Made by a program: the position numbers and the translations under genes. The notes below the pieces were generated by a model that saw only the letters and a program-made list of their open reading frames with translations, was not told where the DNA came from and searched no databases. 64,000 nucleotides of DNA, from contig NC_067481.1 in NCBI RefSeq assembly GCF_947179515.1, forward strand, positions 46,713,900 through 46,777,899, given 5' to 3'. The stretch comes from Apodemus sylvaticus (taxonomy: Eukaryota; Chordata; Mammalia; Rodentia; Muridae). Shown here in pieces: positions 11,700-22,670 of this stretch. Numbering within the stretch: the first letter of the stretch is position 1; every line of letters begins with the position of its first letter.

Positions 11700-12620
11700 C
11701 TATCTCTATGTTCAAATAAAACTAGTTTCTGAACTAAGTCATTGGAACCTGACATCCTGTAAATTTATTCATGGGTAAAGAAAGAATACTAAGGAGAAAG
11801 TTGTTCTCTGGCAAGTTTTCCCATCACAAAAAGACAACTTATCTCATGATACTTTACTATGGAGAGTTTATAATTTTAGAAAGATAAATTGGTTGCACAT
11901 GTTGAAGTAGATAAAAACTATTGTATATTAAAAGTCATGCTTAATATTTATTATTATATCCTTAGATCCAAAGAGGAAACATAACAAAGTGAATGTCTAG
12001 ATCCCTGCTTGACTTAGGGATCTCTGTTCTTGCAGATCCTGGATAACCCTGGAAGGGGAGCTACATAGTTGTACAGGTGTGGGACGGTGATGAGACGGGG
12101 GAGGGGACGGGAGTGATCTCAGACTCAGCAGAGGGAGAGAGAAAGAGAGCGCACGCTGCGCACACGCTGTTCCTTAGGATCATCCCGTATGCTTGGAAAA
12201 GTTAATTTGGTTATACTGTGCAAGATAGGGAGAGATTATATCAAAGAGATCAAATAAACTATTTTTTTTCCTCTCCCAGAAGTCAAATGCTTCTACTTTG
12301 GATAGGAAAAGATACAAATTGCTTAGTATGCATAGATCCTCTCATTAGTGGAAGGTTTTTTTCTGCCATCTTTTATTCTGTTTACCTTAGATAGAAGTCC
12401 TACTTACAAAAGTCCCTCTGTAATTATGTTGAAGGTTATGCAACCAGACAGTAAAGACAGCCTTTTCTCTGTCGTCCTGTCTCACAGTTTCATGTAGATA
12501 AGCCAGAATACATTTAAAAACCAGTAAAGTTATTACAGCAAAATCAAGTAGAACAATCACCAGGATAAATCTATCGGATTTATGTAAATATTTTTGCTGT
12601 GAGCAAAATAGGTATTGGAA
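11700..12620 (+). other. Intergenic, no recognised feature
   Basis: A/T-rich sequence downstream of Nsrp1. The only notable point is a short purine-rich GA stretch near 12130-12150. I see no gene. Confidence 0.4.
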
Positions 12621-12762
12621 CATTGGAAGCCAGAAGAGGACGTCAGATCCTCTGAGGGTGGAGTCACAGATGGCTGTGTATGGCCTTGTGGGTAATGGGA
12701 ACTTATCCTAGGTCCTCAGGAGGGGCCTGGTGCTCCCACAGAGACAGTGTTAAGCTCATGTC

Positions 12763-12915
12763 TTTTCAGAATAAGAGCACTGACTGGCTTCTCTACAAGA
12801 ATGACCCGGGTTCAATTCAGAGCAACCATATGGCAGCTCCCAACTGTCTATATCTGACATCCTCACACAGACACACGTACAGGCAAAACACCAACACACA
12901 TGAAATAAAAAAAAA
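12763..12915 (+). mobile_element. B3-type SINE
   Basis: AGAATAAGAGCACTGACTGG, GGTTCAATTCAGAGCAACCA, CACACAGACACACGTACAGG and an A-rich tail near 12905. Confidence 0.6.
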
Positions 12916-13074
12916 ATTTTATTTGGTCTCCCTCTTGGGACATCTTTTAATGAATTTGTCTTCTGCCTTTAGATGTTTCATTTCTCCAGAGGTCTCTAAG
13001 ATGTCCTGGTGGATGCATCTGATCAGGAGCCACCTGGGACTTTGTTCTTTTTCTGAAAAAACACAAGCATAACG

Positions 13075-13260
13075 TCTCCATGTCAGCGCACCAGGTCCCT
13101 TCAGAGGACCTATGTTCAGTTCCAGTCACCCATACAGTCCTCTATGACTCCAGTTCTAGGGGATATGATGGCCTCTTCTGGCTTCCAATGGCACTGCATG
13201 CACATGGTGCACAGACATAATCCAGGTAGAACATCCATGCATTCAAAAAGTTTAAAAGAT
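13075..13260 (+). mobile_element. B4/RSINE-type SINE
   Basis: CCTATGTTCAGTTCCAGTCA, CTCCAGTTCTAGGGGATATG and a downstream A-rich tail. The head is missing. Confidence 0.55.
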
Positions 13261-13776
13261 AAACTGCAACTTTGATGAACCAAGTATTTGTAGTCTCCAA
13301 AATCCCCCTTATAAATATTAATAAGACAAAAAGAACCTTTAGAAAGCACAGCGAACTACAAAGCCTTAAGATTGAAGTTAACATCAATGTTGAGACAAAT
13401 AGTGTGGGGGGGGGCGGGCAGCTCCATTTTTGATAGGATGTGACAGGAAGAATACAGCACAAGTCCTGAGACATGCCTAACAAACACACAGCTAGAATTG
13501 ACTAAAATTAGTCATCAAGTCAACTCACAGAGTTTCTAGTTGATTATCCAAAATAACTATTCGTAATCTTTCAAAGCACCAAGGTCATGGAATGCAGGAA
13601 CTTCTAGACTGGAAACAAAAGAGATCTGAAGTGAAACGTGTTCTGGATAGATCTATTTGTACAAGGACAGCAAGAAGGTCAGGAGGAGATGGCAAAAAGG
13701 AAGGAAGGGTCTTACTTTCCTCATTTGATAGTTGTATTATGGTCCAGAGAATTCCTTGTTTCTAGGGAGCACTTCC

Positions 13777-13792
13777 CTTGTCATCACTTTTT
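13777..13792. repeat. Target-site duplication, left copy
   Basis: CTTGTCATCACTTTTT, identical to 14583-14598 on the far side of the L1. Confidence 0.9.
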
Positions 13793-14582
13793 TCTTATTC
13801 GATATAATTTTTTATTTACATTTCAAATGATTTCCCCTTTTCTAGCCCCCCACTCCCCGAAAGTCCCATAAGCCCCTTTCTCTTCCCCTGTCCTCCCACC
13901 CACCCCTTCCCACTTCCCTGTTCTGGTTTTGCCGAATACTGCTTCACTGAGTCTTTCCAGAACAAGGGGCCACTCCTCCTTTCTTCTTGTACCTCATTTG
14001 ATGTGTGGGTTATGTTTTGGGTATTCCAGTTTTCTAGGTTAATATCCACTTATTAGTGAGTGCATACCATGATTCACCTTTTGAGTCTGGGTTACCTCAC
14101 TTAGTATGATGTTCTCTAGCTCCATCCATTTGCCTAAGAATTTCATGAATTCATTGTTTCTAATGGCTGAATAGTACTCCATTGTGTAGATATACCACAT
14201 TTTTTGCATCCACTCTTCTGTTGAGGGATACCTGGGTTCTTTCCAGCATCTGGCAGCCTCAAACTAAATGGAGAGAAACTTGAAGCAATCCCACTGAAAT
14301 CAGGGACCAGACAAGGCTGCCCCCTTTCTCCTTATCTTTTCAATATTGTACTTGAGGTACTAGCTTGGGCAATTCGACAACATAAGAAGGTCAAAGGGAT
14401 ACAAATCGGAAAGGAAGAAGTCAAACTATCATTATTTGCAGACGACATGATAGTCTACCTAAGTGACCCAAAAAACTCCACTAGAGAGCTCCTACAGCTG
14501 ATAAACAACTTCAGCAAAGTGGCAGGTTATAAAATCAACTCAAGCAAATCAGTGGCCTTCCAATACTCAAAGGATAAGCAGG
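13793..14582 (-). mobile_element. L1 insertion with inverted 5' part (twin priming)
   Basis: 13797-14257 is the reverse complement of a mouse-type L1 3' end, including the T-rich end that corresponds to the L1 tail. 14258-14582 is L1 ORF2 in the opposite (+) orientation. It translates to a reverse transcriptase piece with GTRQGCPLSP and the catalytic FADDM box. The flanks carry the same 16 bp, CTTGTCATCACTTTTT, at 13777-13792 and 14583-14598. The copy is truncated and non-autonomous. Confidence 0.92.
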
Positions 14583-14598
14583 CTTGTCATCACTTTTT
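14583..14598. repeat. Target-site duplication, right copy
   Basis: CTTGTCATCACTTTTT, identical to 13777-13792. Confidence 0.9.
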
Positions 14599-14934
14599 AT
14601 AGTTAGGATTTGTTTTAAGATTACACACACATCCATCCAGATCTCAGCATTATTCTCTCCATTTCACACATTGAAATTTTAGTTTACAAAAACCATATAC
14701 TTAGAAACAATACAAGTAGACATTTTAAGATCCTGAAAGAGATTTTTTAGCAATGTGTCCCAAAACTAGAGCTGAGGCTTCTAAAGAAAATCCTGCAGTT
14801 GAAACGACACACACTCAGTGTTGGTGAGGCCGTGGCATATCACTTGTGTGGACCATGACATGCAGCCTCATTTCTAAAGCATTTTTTCTCCCTTCTGCCA
14901 TCCACCTGTTGCTTCCATTCTCCTTTATTTGAGA

Positions 14935-15340
14935 ATGGACCTGGCTAGTTTTATGTTGACTTCACACAGGCTAGAGTCATCAGAGAGGAGGGAGCCTCAA
15001 CTGAGAAAATGCCTCTATAAGATCAGGCTGTAGTCGAGCCTGTAGGACATTTTCTTAATTAGTGGTTGATGGGGATGCCATTGTGGGTGGGAATATACCT
15101 GGGCTGGAGGTCCTGGATTCTATAAGAAACCCAGCTCAAAAAGCCAGGAGGAATAAGCCAGTAGGCAGCACTCTTCCGTGGTCTTAGCATAGGCTCCTGG
15201 CTCCAGGCTCCTGCCCCGCTCGCGTTCCTGCCCTGACTTCCTTCAATGAACAGTGTGTGGAAGTGTAAGTCAAATTTTTTTTCTCCCCAAGTTGATTTGG
15301 CCGTGGTGTTTCATTGCAGCAATAGTGAAGACAGCAGGGT
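14935..15340 (+). mobile_element. URR1-like rodent interspersed repeat
   Basis: Phrases such as CCTCAACTGAGAAAATGCCT, TTTTCTTAATTAGTGGTTGA and GACTTCCTTCAATGAACAGT are typical of a very common rodent repeat. I associate it with URR1 or a related DNA-transposon family; the family name is from memory and uncertain. Confidence 0.65.
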
Positions 15341-16081
15341 GCTCCCTTCCAGACCTAGGATTAGGCATGAGCCACACCCAAATACCTATATTCACAGAGG
15401 TATCATTAAGTGGAAAAGAAAAGTTATGATGGCTGATTTCTGATTTAGGCAGAGGATAGCAGCAAATGACCCTGTAGGTGTTATTTTTAAGAGGTAAAAA
15501 TGGAAGGTCTGTGTTAGAATGGGCTAGGATTCACTCATGTTTTCATTAGGCATGTTAATTAGGGTAGCCGAAGGGGGCTTTTGATTGCTGGATTTCAGCA
15601 CTTTGATAGCTGAGCCTTGGTGATCAGCTTTAGAAATGAGCCAGGCATAAGAAAGTGTCCATAAAAGGGACCTTGGTGGCGAACTTTAGGGATGTAATCT
15701 ACAGTTTAGAGAGGGAGAGGGAACCAGGAAGAGCAAGGCCTGCCAGTGCCATGTTTGCCACACTTGGACCTGCTAAAGTCCTTCAAATAGTAATGCCAAG
15801 ACAAGGTGATACCAGGATAGTGGGGTATTGCTATGCCAGACTGACTGTATTGTCCTAGGGAGGATTATGAAGGGACTTTGGAACTTTGAGCTAGACAAGC
15901 CATTGAGTGTTGAAGGCTCAGTGAGCTGTTCTGTAGAAGCTAAGAATGTTGAGAGCAGTTCAGGTGATAGAGGCCTGGCTAATGAAGGTTCAGAAGAAAC
16001 AAAGACTCTGCTGGGCCCTGTGAGGTATGAATCTGTGGTTCTGGTTAGCTGGGACGGAAGAGTAGGCCGGGGAAAGCAGCG

Positions 16082-16225
16082 ACTGAGCAGTGGCAGTGCA
16101 CACCTTTAATCCCAGCACCTGAGAGGCAGAGTCACTGTAAGTTCAAGGCCAACCTAGTCTACATAGTAAGTTACAGGACAGCCAAGACTGTTATACAGAG
16201 AAAGCCTGTCTCAGAAAGAAAGGAA
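16082..16225 (+). mobile_element. B1 SINE
   Basis: GTGCACACCTTTAATCCCAG, then TTCAAGGCCAACCTAGTCTA, then AAAGCCTGTCTCAGAAAGAA. Confidence 0.85.
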
Positions 16226-16687
16226 TGGAGGGGGGGGGGAGAGGGAGAGAGAGAAATGATAGAGATGACGTCTTCTGGGAAGTATTTAAATGTTTTCTTG
16301 GGGTCAGCACAGAGAAGGTTGTGTTCTGAAAGTGGCCAAGTTGTCCCTCCTGTTGGCAGCTGAGCTTGATAGTGTAAGGGCCACCCAGGTGGTACTGCTT
16401 TGGAAGACATGAAGGATGAAGACACCACAGAGAGCAGCTGGGGCGTGGCACTGTGGCAGGGTTGGAGTCTCTGAAGAGGGCTGTTGATGAAAGCAGCCCA
16501 GTTGCAGCAGAAGACCCTGTCCCTTTGGAGATACCAGCGCCAGGAGATGACCACCAAAGAGGTGCAGATGGAGCTGGCTTGTGCGCTGTGTGGGCAGAGA
16601 AGAGGCCCAGGGCCTTTGGAGGAGGCCAGAAGATGGTGAGGGGATCCTTATCAGATAATTCGACACTGAGTTCATTACACTGTTGGA

Positions 16688-16723
16688 GGTTTGTTTGTTT
16701 GTTTGTTTGTTTGTTTGTTTTTG
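16688..16723 (+). repeat. (TTTG)n microsatellite
   Basis: About eight TTTG units. Confidence 0.95.
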
Positions 16724-16810
16724 CTGTGTTCAGATTGTGACAGTGTCCTGGTTCTAACCTTCTGAAGTGAGGAAGTACTTTATTTTTGATTTTATAGGAG
16801 CCCACAATCA

Positions 16811-16985
16811 AGACTTTTAACTTTTTGAGGGGAGGCGGGGAAGTGTTGGGACAGGGTTTCTCTGGGTGTATCCCTAGCTGGCCTGGAACTCACTCTGTAG
16901 CCTACAATGGCCCTGAACACTCCGAGATTTCCCTGCCTCTGCCTCCCAAGTGCTAGGATTAAAGGTGTGGGCCACCACTGCCCAG
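16811..16985 (-). mobile_element. B1 SINE
   Basis: GGGACAGGGTTTCTCTGGGT, TGGCCTGGAACTCACTCTGT and AAGTGCTAGGATTAAAGGTG. Confidence 0.88.
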
Positions 16986-17251
16986 GTGAGACTACATTTT
17001 TGGAAAAAGAGACAGACTTTTACAGAGAATTTGAATTTTGAAAGAATTTGGATAATTTTACAGCATTTGATTTGTAAGGGTGTGGAACTCTTTAAGATGG
17101 TAAAATGTTTTCTATTGTGATGTCTTTATGAATGTGTGATCCCAGGAATAAACAAAGGAAAGTTGTGACTTAACAGTGACACATTTGTGTCTTGAGTTGA
17201 CAAGAGACATGTAGATCAGGTAGGTCAGTTCTTTTTCTTTTTCTTTCTTTC

Positions 17252-17263
<12 letters not shown>

Positions 17264-17296
<33 letters not shown>

Positions 17297-17446
17297 GATT
17301 TGGTTTTTTTCGAGACAGGGTTTCTCTGTATAGCCCTGGCTGTCCTGGAACTCACTCTGTAGACCAGGCTGGCCTTGAACTCAGAAATCTGCCTGCCTCT
17401 GCTTCCCAGAGTGCTGGGATTACAGGTGCGCCACAACCGCCCAGCT
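17264..17446 (-). mobile_element. B1 SINE with long A-tail
   Basis: A run of about 30 T followed by GAGACAGGGTTTCTCTGTAT and the rest of a reversed B1, to CGCCACAACCGCCCAGC. Confidence 0.93.
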
Positions 17447-17689
17447 GTAGACCAGTTCTGAGACTTCCCAGCTACATGAACTTGAAGAAATCAACTTCCC
17501 CCAGCCTCAGGGTCTTCCTGCACAGACCTAAGAACAAACATTTGCTTTCTAGACCAATGGTAACTAAATGAAATGAGATATTACAGACTAAAGCTCATCA
17601 AAGACTACAAAGAACTGTAACAACCTATTTAGCTTTTCTGAAATGTATTATTTATAGTTCAAGAAGGTCTGTTTTTCTTTTTTTCTGTT

Positions 17690-17830
17690 TTGTTTTGTTT
17701 GTTCATTTCCTTGTGTAGCCCTGGCTGACCTGGCATGAACTCACTCTAGTTCATGCCTCAGACTCAGAGATCCACCTGCCTCTGCCTCCTAAGTACTGGA
17801 ATTAAGGGTGTGTGCCATCATTGCCTAGAT
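17690..17830 (-). mobile_element. B1 SINE, diverged
   Basis: TGTGTAGCCCTGGCTGACCT followed by GCCTCTGCCTCCTAAGTACT. Confidence 0.8.
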
Positions 17831-17922
17831 CAAGGTGGTTTTCATATTAAATATTTGTAAATGATATACTTGAGGGAGTATATAAATGTTTAATAATTTA
17901 TAGTTAAGGTTTGTTTTTTTTT

Positions 17923-18112
17923 TCTTAAAAAAAAAAAAGACTTCATTTATTTTATGAATGTGAGTACACTGTCACTGTCTTCAGACATACCAGAAGAGGG
18001 CGTCGGATCCCATTACAAATGATTGTGAGCCACCATAAGGTTACTGGAAATCGAAATCAGGACCTCTAGAAAAGCAGTCAGTGCTCTTAACCACTGAGCC
18101 ATCTCTCCGGGA
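17923..18112 (-). mobile_element. B2/B3 SINE
   Basis: Reversed layout ending CTTAACCACTGAGCCATCTC. It is followed immediately by a short B1-like end (GGGATTAAAGGTGTGGGCCA). Confidence 0.85.
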
Positions 18113-18484
18113 TTAAAGGTGTGGGCCACCATCACTGTGTCACCTTAAGGAAGGGAGGGTTTATTTGGTTCATGTAGTGAGAGTGCAGCCCATCACACTT
18201 GGGAGGTGTGTCGGTGGGGCGAACTTCAGACTTGGCAGCCAAGTGAAGAAGCTGGTTTCACTGTATCCCCAGTCCAGGAGCAGAGAGATGGAGATAGATA
18301 CTACTACTTGACTTTCTCCTTTATTTTTTTTTTTAAGAATTTTTTTTCCTTTGGTACCCATGCAGGGCCTTCTCTTCTCAGAGGAGGAGGAGGAAGGAAA
18401 GAGAGGAGGGTTATGAGGGTGGGACTGGGAGGAGAGAAGAGAGGGGCTGCAATTAGATGTAAAGTGAATAAAGGGAAATAGTTT

Positions 18485-19145
18485 TTCCTTTTTATTTATT
18501 CTTCTCCCTTATATCACATCCTGATTGAAGTCCCCCCCCATCCCCTCAGGTTCTCCCCCTCTTCTCCCCCAGATCTACTCCCACCCTTTATGTCCCCTCA
18601 AAACCGAGCAGCCTCTTAGGGATATCAACCAAATAAGGCATAGCAAGCCACATTAAGACAGGCACATATTCTCACATCAAGGCTGGATGAAGCAACCCAG
18701 CAGGAAAAGGGCCCCACAGGCAGGAAGGCAGGCAGAGTCACAGACAGTTCCCATTCCCACTGTTAGGTTTCCCACTAGAACACCGAGCTATACAACCATA
18801 ATACATGCAGAGGAGCTAGGGCAGACCCATGCAAGGCTCCCTGATCTCTGTGGCCACTTGAGTTGCAGCCAGTTGATTCTTTGGGCCATGCTACCAGTGG
18901 AGGGATTGGGACAGCAACCCAGCCATAAAACCTGCAACCTACAGTTTGTTAGGCCTGCAGGATGTGCTAGTCCCAGAGCCCAGGATAATCATCGTAGAGG
19001 CCAGAGGGACTCATCCAGCACGGGCAGATGATGGGCGCTCCTGCAGAGTCCCACTGCCAAACATTAGACAGCACTCAGGGCATCCTGCGGAGGCGGGGAG
19101 GAGGGATTGGAGGAGCCTGAGGGGTCAAGGACATCAGATGAACAT
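18485..19145. mobile_element. Probable older L1 (Lx-type) in two opposite orientations
   Basis: 18485-18890 resembles the reverse complement of a rodent L1 3' region (GAGCTATACAACCATAATAC; CAGTTGATTCTTTGGGCCAT). 19055-19140 (CCTGAGGGGTCAAGGACATC) resembles adjacent L1 sequence in the other orientation. The switch point is somewhere in 18890-18960. Confidence 0.5.
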
Positions 19146-19287
19146 GGCCCGTAGCTTTCTCCTCTCTGTTCTGACTCCTGAGCACAGGGGATGGTGCCGC
19201 CCATGCTACGGGTAGCTCTCCTGCTCAGTTATGCCTCACTGCTACCGCCAGGAGTTTGTCTGGGGAGTATATTTGAGTAAGTCTTTG

Positions 19288-19484
19288 GGCTTTTTATTTT
19301 TATTTATGTTTTATTATTTTATGTTCATGAGTGCTGTATGTGCTTGTACACCTACCTGTGCACCGAAGAGGGTATCCGTTCTCATTACAGATGGTTGTGA
19401 GTCACCATGTGGTTGCTGAGAATTGAACTCAGGATCTCTGGAAGGTCTTAACCACTCTTAACCACTGAGTCATCTCTCTAGCCC
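19288..19484 (-). mobile_element. B3/B2 SINE
   Basis: ATTACAGATGGTTGTGAGTC and ACCACTGAGTCATCTCTCTA. A short internal duplication (TTAACCACTC) precedes the head. Confidence 0.8.
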
Positions 19485-19494
19485 TATTTTTTTA

Positions 19495-19662
19495 AATGCA
19501 TGAGTGTGTGTACACAATGGGAGAGGGCACACATGTAGCGTGTGAATGGAGGTCAGAGGACAACTCTCCTCCCACAGTTATGCAGGTCCCAGGGATTGAA
19601 CTAAAGTCACTAGGCTTCCACACCCAGTGCCTGCACTGTGGAGCCGTCCCACTGGCCTCTTC
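19495..19662 (-). mobile_element. B4/RSINE-type SINE
   Basis: AATGGAGGTCAGAGGACAAC and GGTCCCAGGGATTGAACTAA are diagnostic phrases. Confidence 0.7.
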
Positions 19663-20184
19663 ATACTTGTTCAATAAGAGAGTTTTGGATGATAAATCTC
19701 CTGAGACTTTGGAAGTTTGAAGTCATCTGAACTTCATCATCACACTTAAATGCTAATTTAACACAGGACAAAAAGATGAGGTCCTGGATCGTTTTCTCTC
19801 GGGACACTGAAAATGTGAGCTGACCCGTCCGTTGCTCCCTGGTACCCACGGCTGCTGCTAAACAGCGTCTGTGCGGCTCCCTCACTGGTGTGCTTGTCTC
19901 TCTGGAGGGTTAGAAACTCTACTCCCTAAGCTCTGATGGTTCATTTCCTCTTCGGTTTCATTAGCTAGCTTATCCTTGCTTTCCCTTGGTTCTCTTTCCA
20001 GAATTCCTCTTTGGCTATTGTAGTTTCTGTGGCTGCCACCCTGAGACTCAGGCTCTCCCATACTTCCGGGACTTTGGTTTTTTTTTGAGCTTTGGTTTTT
20101 TGAACCCAGGGCAGTTTCTCAGCTTGATTACTCTTATATCCTTTATTTCTGCCAAACAAGCTTCTACTCAGCTTATTCCTTTCA

Positions 20185-20352
20185 AGACTAACTTAGGGGT
20201 GGGGGGATGCTGGTGGACACGGGTCTTCTGTGTAGCCCTGGTTGTCCTGGCACTCACTCTGTAGACCAGGCTGACCTAGAACTCCCAGAGATCCACCTGC
20301 CTCTGCCCCTCCAAGTGCTAGGATCAAAGGCATGAGCCACTGTGTCTAGCTA
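20185..20352 (-). mobile_element. B1 SINE
   Basis: TGTGTAGCCCTGGTTGTCCT followed by TCCAAGTGCTAGGATCAAAG. Confidence 0.85.
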
Positions 20353-20438
20353 GAATTAAGTTTTCAATATTGCCACCTGTTTTAGAATTTTTATCCTTTA
20401 TTTTTCTCTACCAACTTTGGCTTTCTCGGGGTTCAAAG

Positions 20439-20510
20439 TGTGTGTTCATGTATGGGTATGTGTGTATTCATGTATGGGTATGTGTGTGTTCATGTATGGG
20501 TATGTGTGTT
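20439..20510 (+). repeat. 22-bp minisatellite, three copies
   Basis: The unit TGTGTTCATGTATGGGTATG with a variable TG joint repeats three times. The array sits directly before B4-type SINE sequence. Confidence 0.85.
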
Positions 20511-20514
20511 GCTG

Positions 20515-20805
20515 CAGGTGCACACGTGTTTGGAGGCCAGAGGTCAACCTTGGATGTCATTCCTCAGGGGCCATTGCCCTGTTTTTCTTCTTTTAAATAA
20601 AAATTTAGATTTATTTTATGTGCCTGAGGGTTTTTCTGGCATGTATGTAGGCCTGTGCACCATGTTTGGTCTTGGTAGCTGAGGTGGTCAGAAGAGGGCA
20701 TCTGATTGCCTGGAACTGGAGTTATGGATACTTGTAAGCCACCATGTTTGTCCTGGGAACAACACCTGGGTCCTCTGCAAGGGCAACAAGTACTCTTAAC
20801 CCTGT
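20515..20805 (-). mobile_element. B4-type SINE sequence
   Basis: GGAACTGGAGTTATGGATAC, GTCCTCTGCAAGGGCAACAA and GTACTCTTAACCC mark a reversed element. The piece before 20600 may be a second copy. Confidence 0.6.
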
Positions 20806-20989
20806 GTTTATGGGTGTGGGGGGATGTGTGTGTGGGGGGTGGTCGTGTGAGAGATATAATGTATATGTATGTGGGGGCATGTATGGCAGCCAGACTAGGA
20901 TTTACTGTGTCCTGCTTTATCTCTCCTTTGAGACTGGATCTGTCTCTGGACGCCAGCAAGCCCCAGTGACCTTCCTGCCTCCATCCTGC

Positions 20990-21830
20990 TCTGAAGTCAC
21001 ACCAGGCTCCTCTTGCTTTTTGAGACAACGCACTCTGTGTTGGCTAAGCTAACTGGCCTGTGAGCCTCCAGGGTCAGCCTCTTCCTGCTCCCCAGTGCTG
21101 GGACTATAAATTTGTCTCAGCATCCAGATTATTTACTTTGGGTCCCCTGTCCTGCAGGAAGCCCAGGATTCAGCTACCTCCTGAGCCCATGGGGTGGAAT
21201 TCTTTTGTGGGTCCTTTGGATCTTTCTCTTCAGGTATTGCAACTTTTACTAACATTTCCTTTAGACAACTTGCATTCTCCGATTTCGTCAAACAACAGGT
21301 CTTGCAGGTCCACGAGGACATTGAACCTTTCCCCATACCCCTGATGCCTTTGTGTTTTAAATCCAGTGTTGATGCTCTCTGTTAGTGTCTATTAGCTGCT
21401 TTTCTTTCTACAGAAAGGTTTTTTATTTTTCTTGTCCCTTCACAAGCCTGGCCACTTCTAAAAAATTATAATGGGACATTGCGGTTATTCTGTCAATGAT
21501 GGATTTGAATTCTTCCTTCTGAAGAGTAATTTTCTTCTTATACACTGGCTAGACTTTATTATGTTATCCAAAGCTGTCCCTTTGCCAGGAAGAGGGCTAG
21601 CTTTCTACAGACCAAGATTTGATCTGTCTGCTGTATACTTAGGCAAGATTAGATCCTGCTTGAAAGACTAAGGAACAGACAGAAGGAGGAAATGTTTCAT
21701 GGCTGAGGAAGGCCTGGATGCAGTTGGTGAACAAAGAGGAGATAAAGCTAACCGTTGTTCTAGTTCTCATTCTGTCCTGGGGGTTTCAGCTTTGGTGGTG
21801 GGGAAGTACATAAAAATATCAACAATGATT
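20990..21830 (+). other. Intergenic, no recognised gene
   Basis: Between SINEs I see no gene-like structure. A B1-like trace is possible near 21060-21120 (CCCCAGTGCTGGGACTATAA). Open frames are short and overlap on both strands. Confidence 0.35.
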
Positions 21831-21950
21831 GCTGTGTGTGATAACACACGCCTGTAATTCCAGCACTCAGGAGGCAGAGGCAGGCGGATCTCTGAGTTTG
21901 AGTAAGTTTCAGGACAGCCAGAGAAACTGTCTTGAGAAACAAAAAGAGAA
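21830..21950 (+). mobile_element. B1 SINE
   Basis: ACGCCTGTAATTCCAGCACT, GGCAGAGGCAGGCGGATCTC, then an A-rich tail. Confidence 0.85.
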
Positions 21951-22494
21951 AAAAAAAATCTTCAATGGTTAAATGGAAAACTCAATGTAAAGTTCCAGAA
22001 CTTGAGAATGGCTCTTCTAACTGTATAGAAAGGCATTGATGTGAATAGCCTTTAGGTCTGGTTAACTTTGGTGTGTGATGCTTAATTGCAAGGTTATTTT
22101 CATAATAAAATTTATAAAAATGAAACTTAAATTAAAAATAAATAAAAATTAGGAGGAAAAAATCTATAGTATATTGATAAATGGGGATCCGGCATCAGTG
22201 CAAACTTAAAATCAACGGGGACTTTGGATATTCTTTTTCACTTGCGTGAAAACTCAAACTTTGAAAACTCCTGTATACTTCCTTGAATGTCTGGCTTGGC
22301 AAAGCTCAGCAAGTGCTTCTAAAAATTAATTTTTTTTTTCTGAGTACAGTTGGTCTGGCTGTAATCTCAGCATGCAGCAGGCTAATGTGGGAGAATCTAG
22401 AGTTCAAGGCCACTCAAGGCTACTTAGAAACAAATAGGAAAAGATGAAACTTTGAGAAATTTGTGTGTTTGTGAGATAAAGAGAATCTATCTTA

Positions 22495-22670
22495 AGCTGG
22501 GGGTGTACTTAGAATGCTTCCTAGCATGTGTGAACTCCTGGGTTCAGTCCTCAGGACCACATAATCCTGGCATCATGGCACATGCATATAATCCCAGCAT
22601 TCAGGGTCATCCTTGGCTACATAGTAAGTTTGAGGCTAGCCTGGGCTAGCTAGGACTCTCTAGAAAAAAC
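22495..22670 (+). mobile_element. B4 SINE (ID head joined to B1 tail)
   Basis: An ID-like half (AGCTGGGGGTGTACTTAGAA; TGGGTTCAGTCCTCAGGACC) is followed by a B1-like half (ATATAATCCCAGCATTCAGG; GAGGCTAGCCTGGGCTAGC). This is the composite structure of B4. Confidence 0.75.

Larger units (their letters stand above)
15640..17160 (+). repeat. Probable old LTR-like or unclassified interspersed repeat, with nested B1s
   Basis: Stretches such as TTGAAGGCTCAGTGAGCTGT and AAGACTCTGCTGGGCCCTGT look like a dispersed rodent repeat I have seen but cannot name. B1 copies are inserted at about 16082-16225 (+) and 16811-16985 (-). The many overlapping small open frames on both strands show no homology I recognise. 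Confidence 0.35.

Noticed and set aside
14258..14580. Reverse transcriptase-like coding segment
   Set aside because: A truncated part of an inverted L1 copy, not a host gene. It is annotated as a mobile element.
16191..16811. 206-codon open frame on the - strand
   Set aside because: It crosses the edge of a B1 and a TTTG microsatellite, and two other frames are open over the same bases. No recognisable domain.
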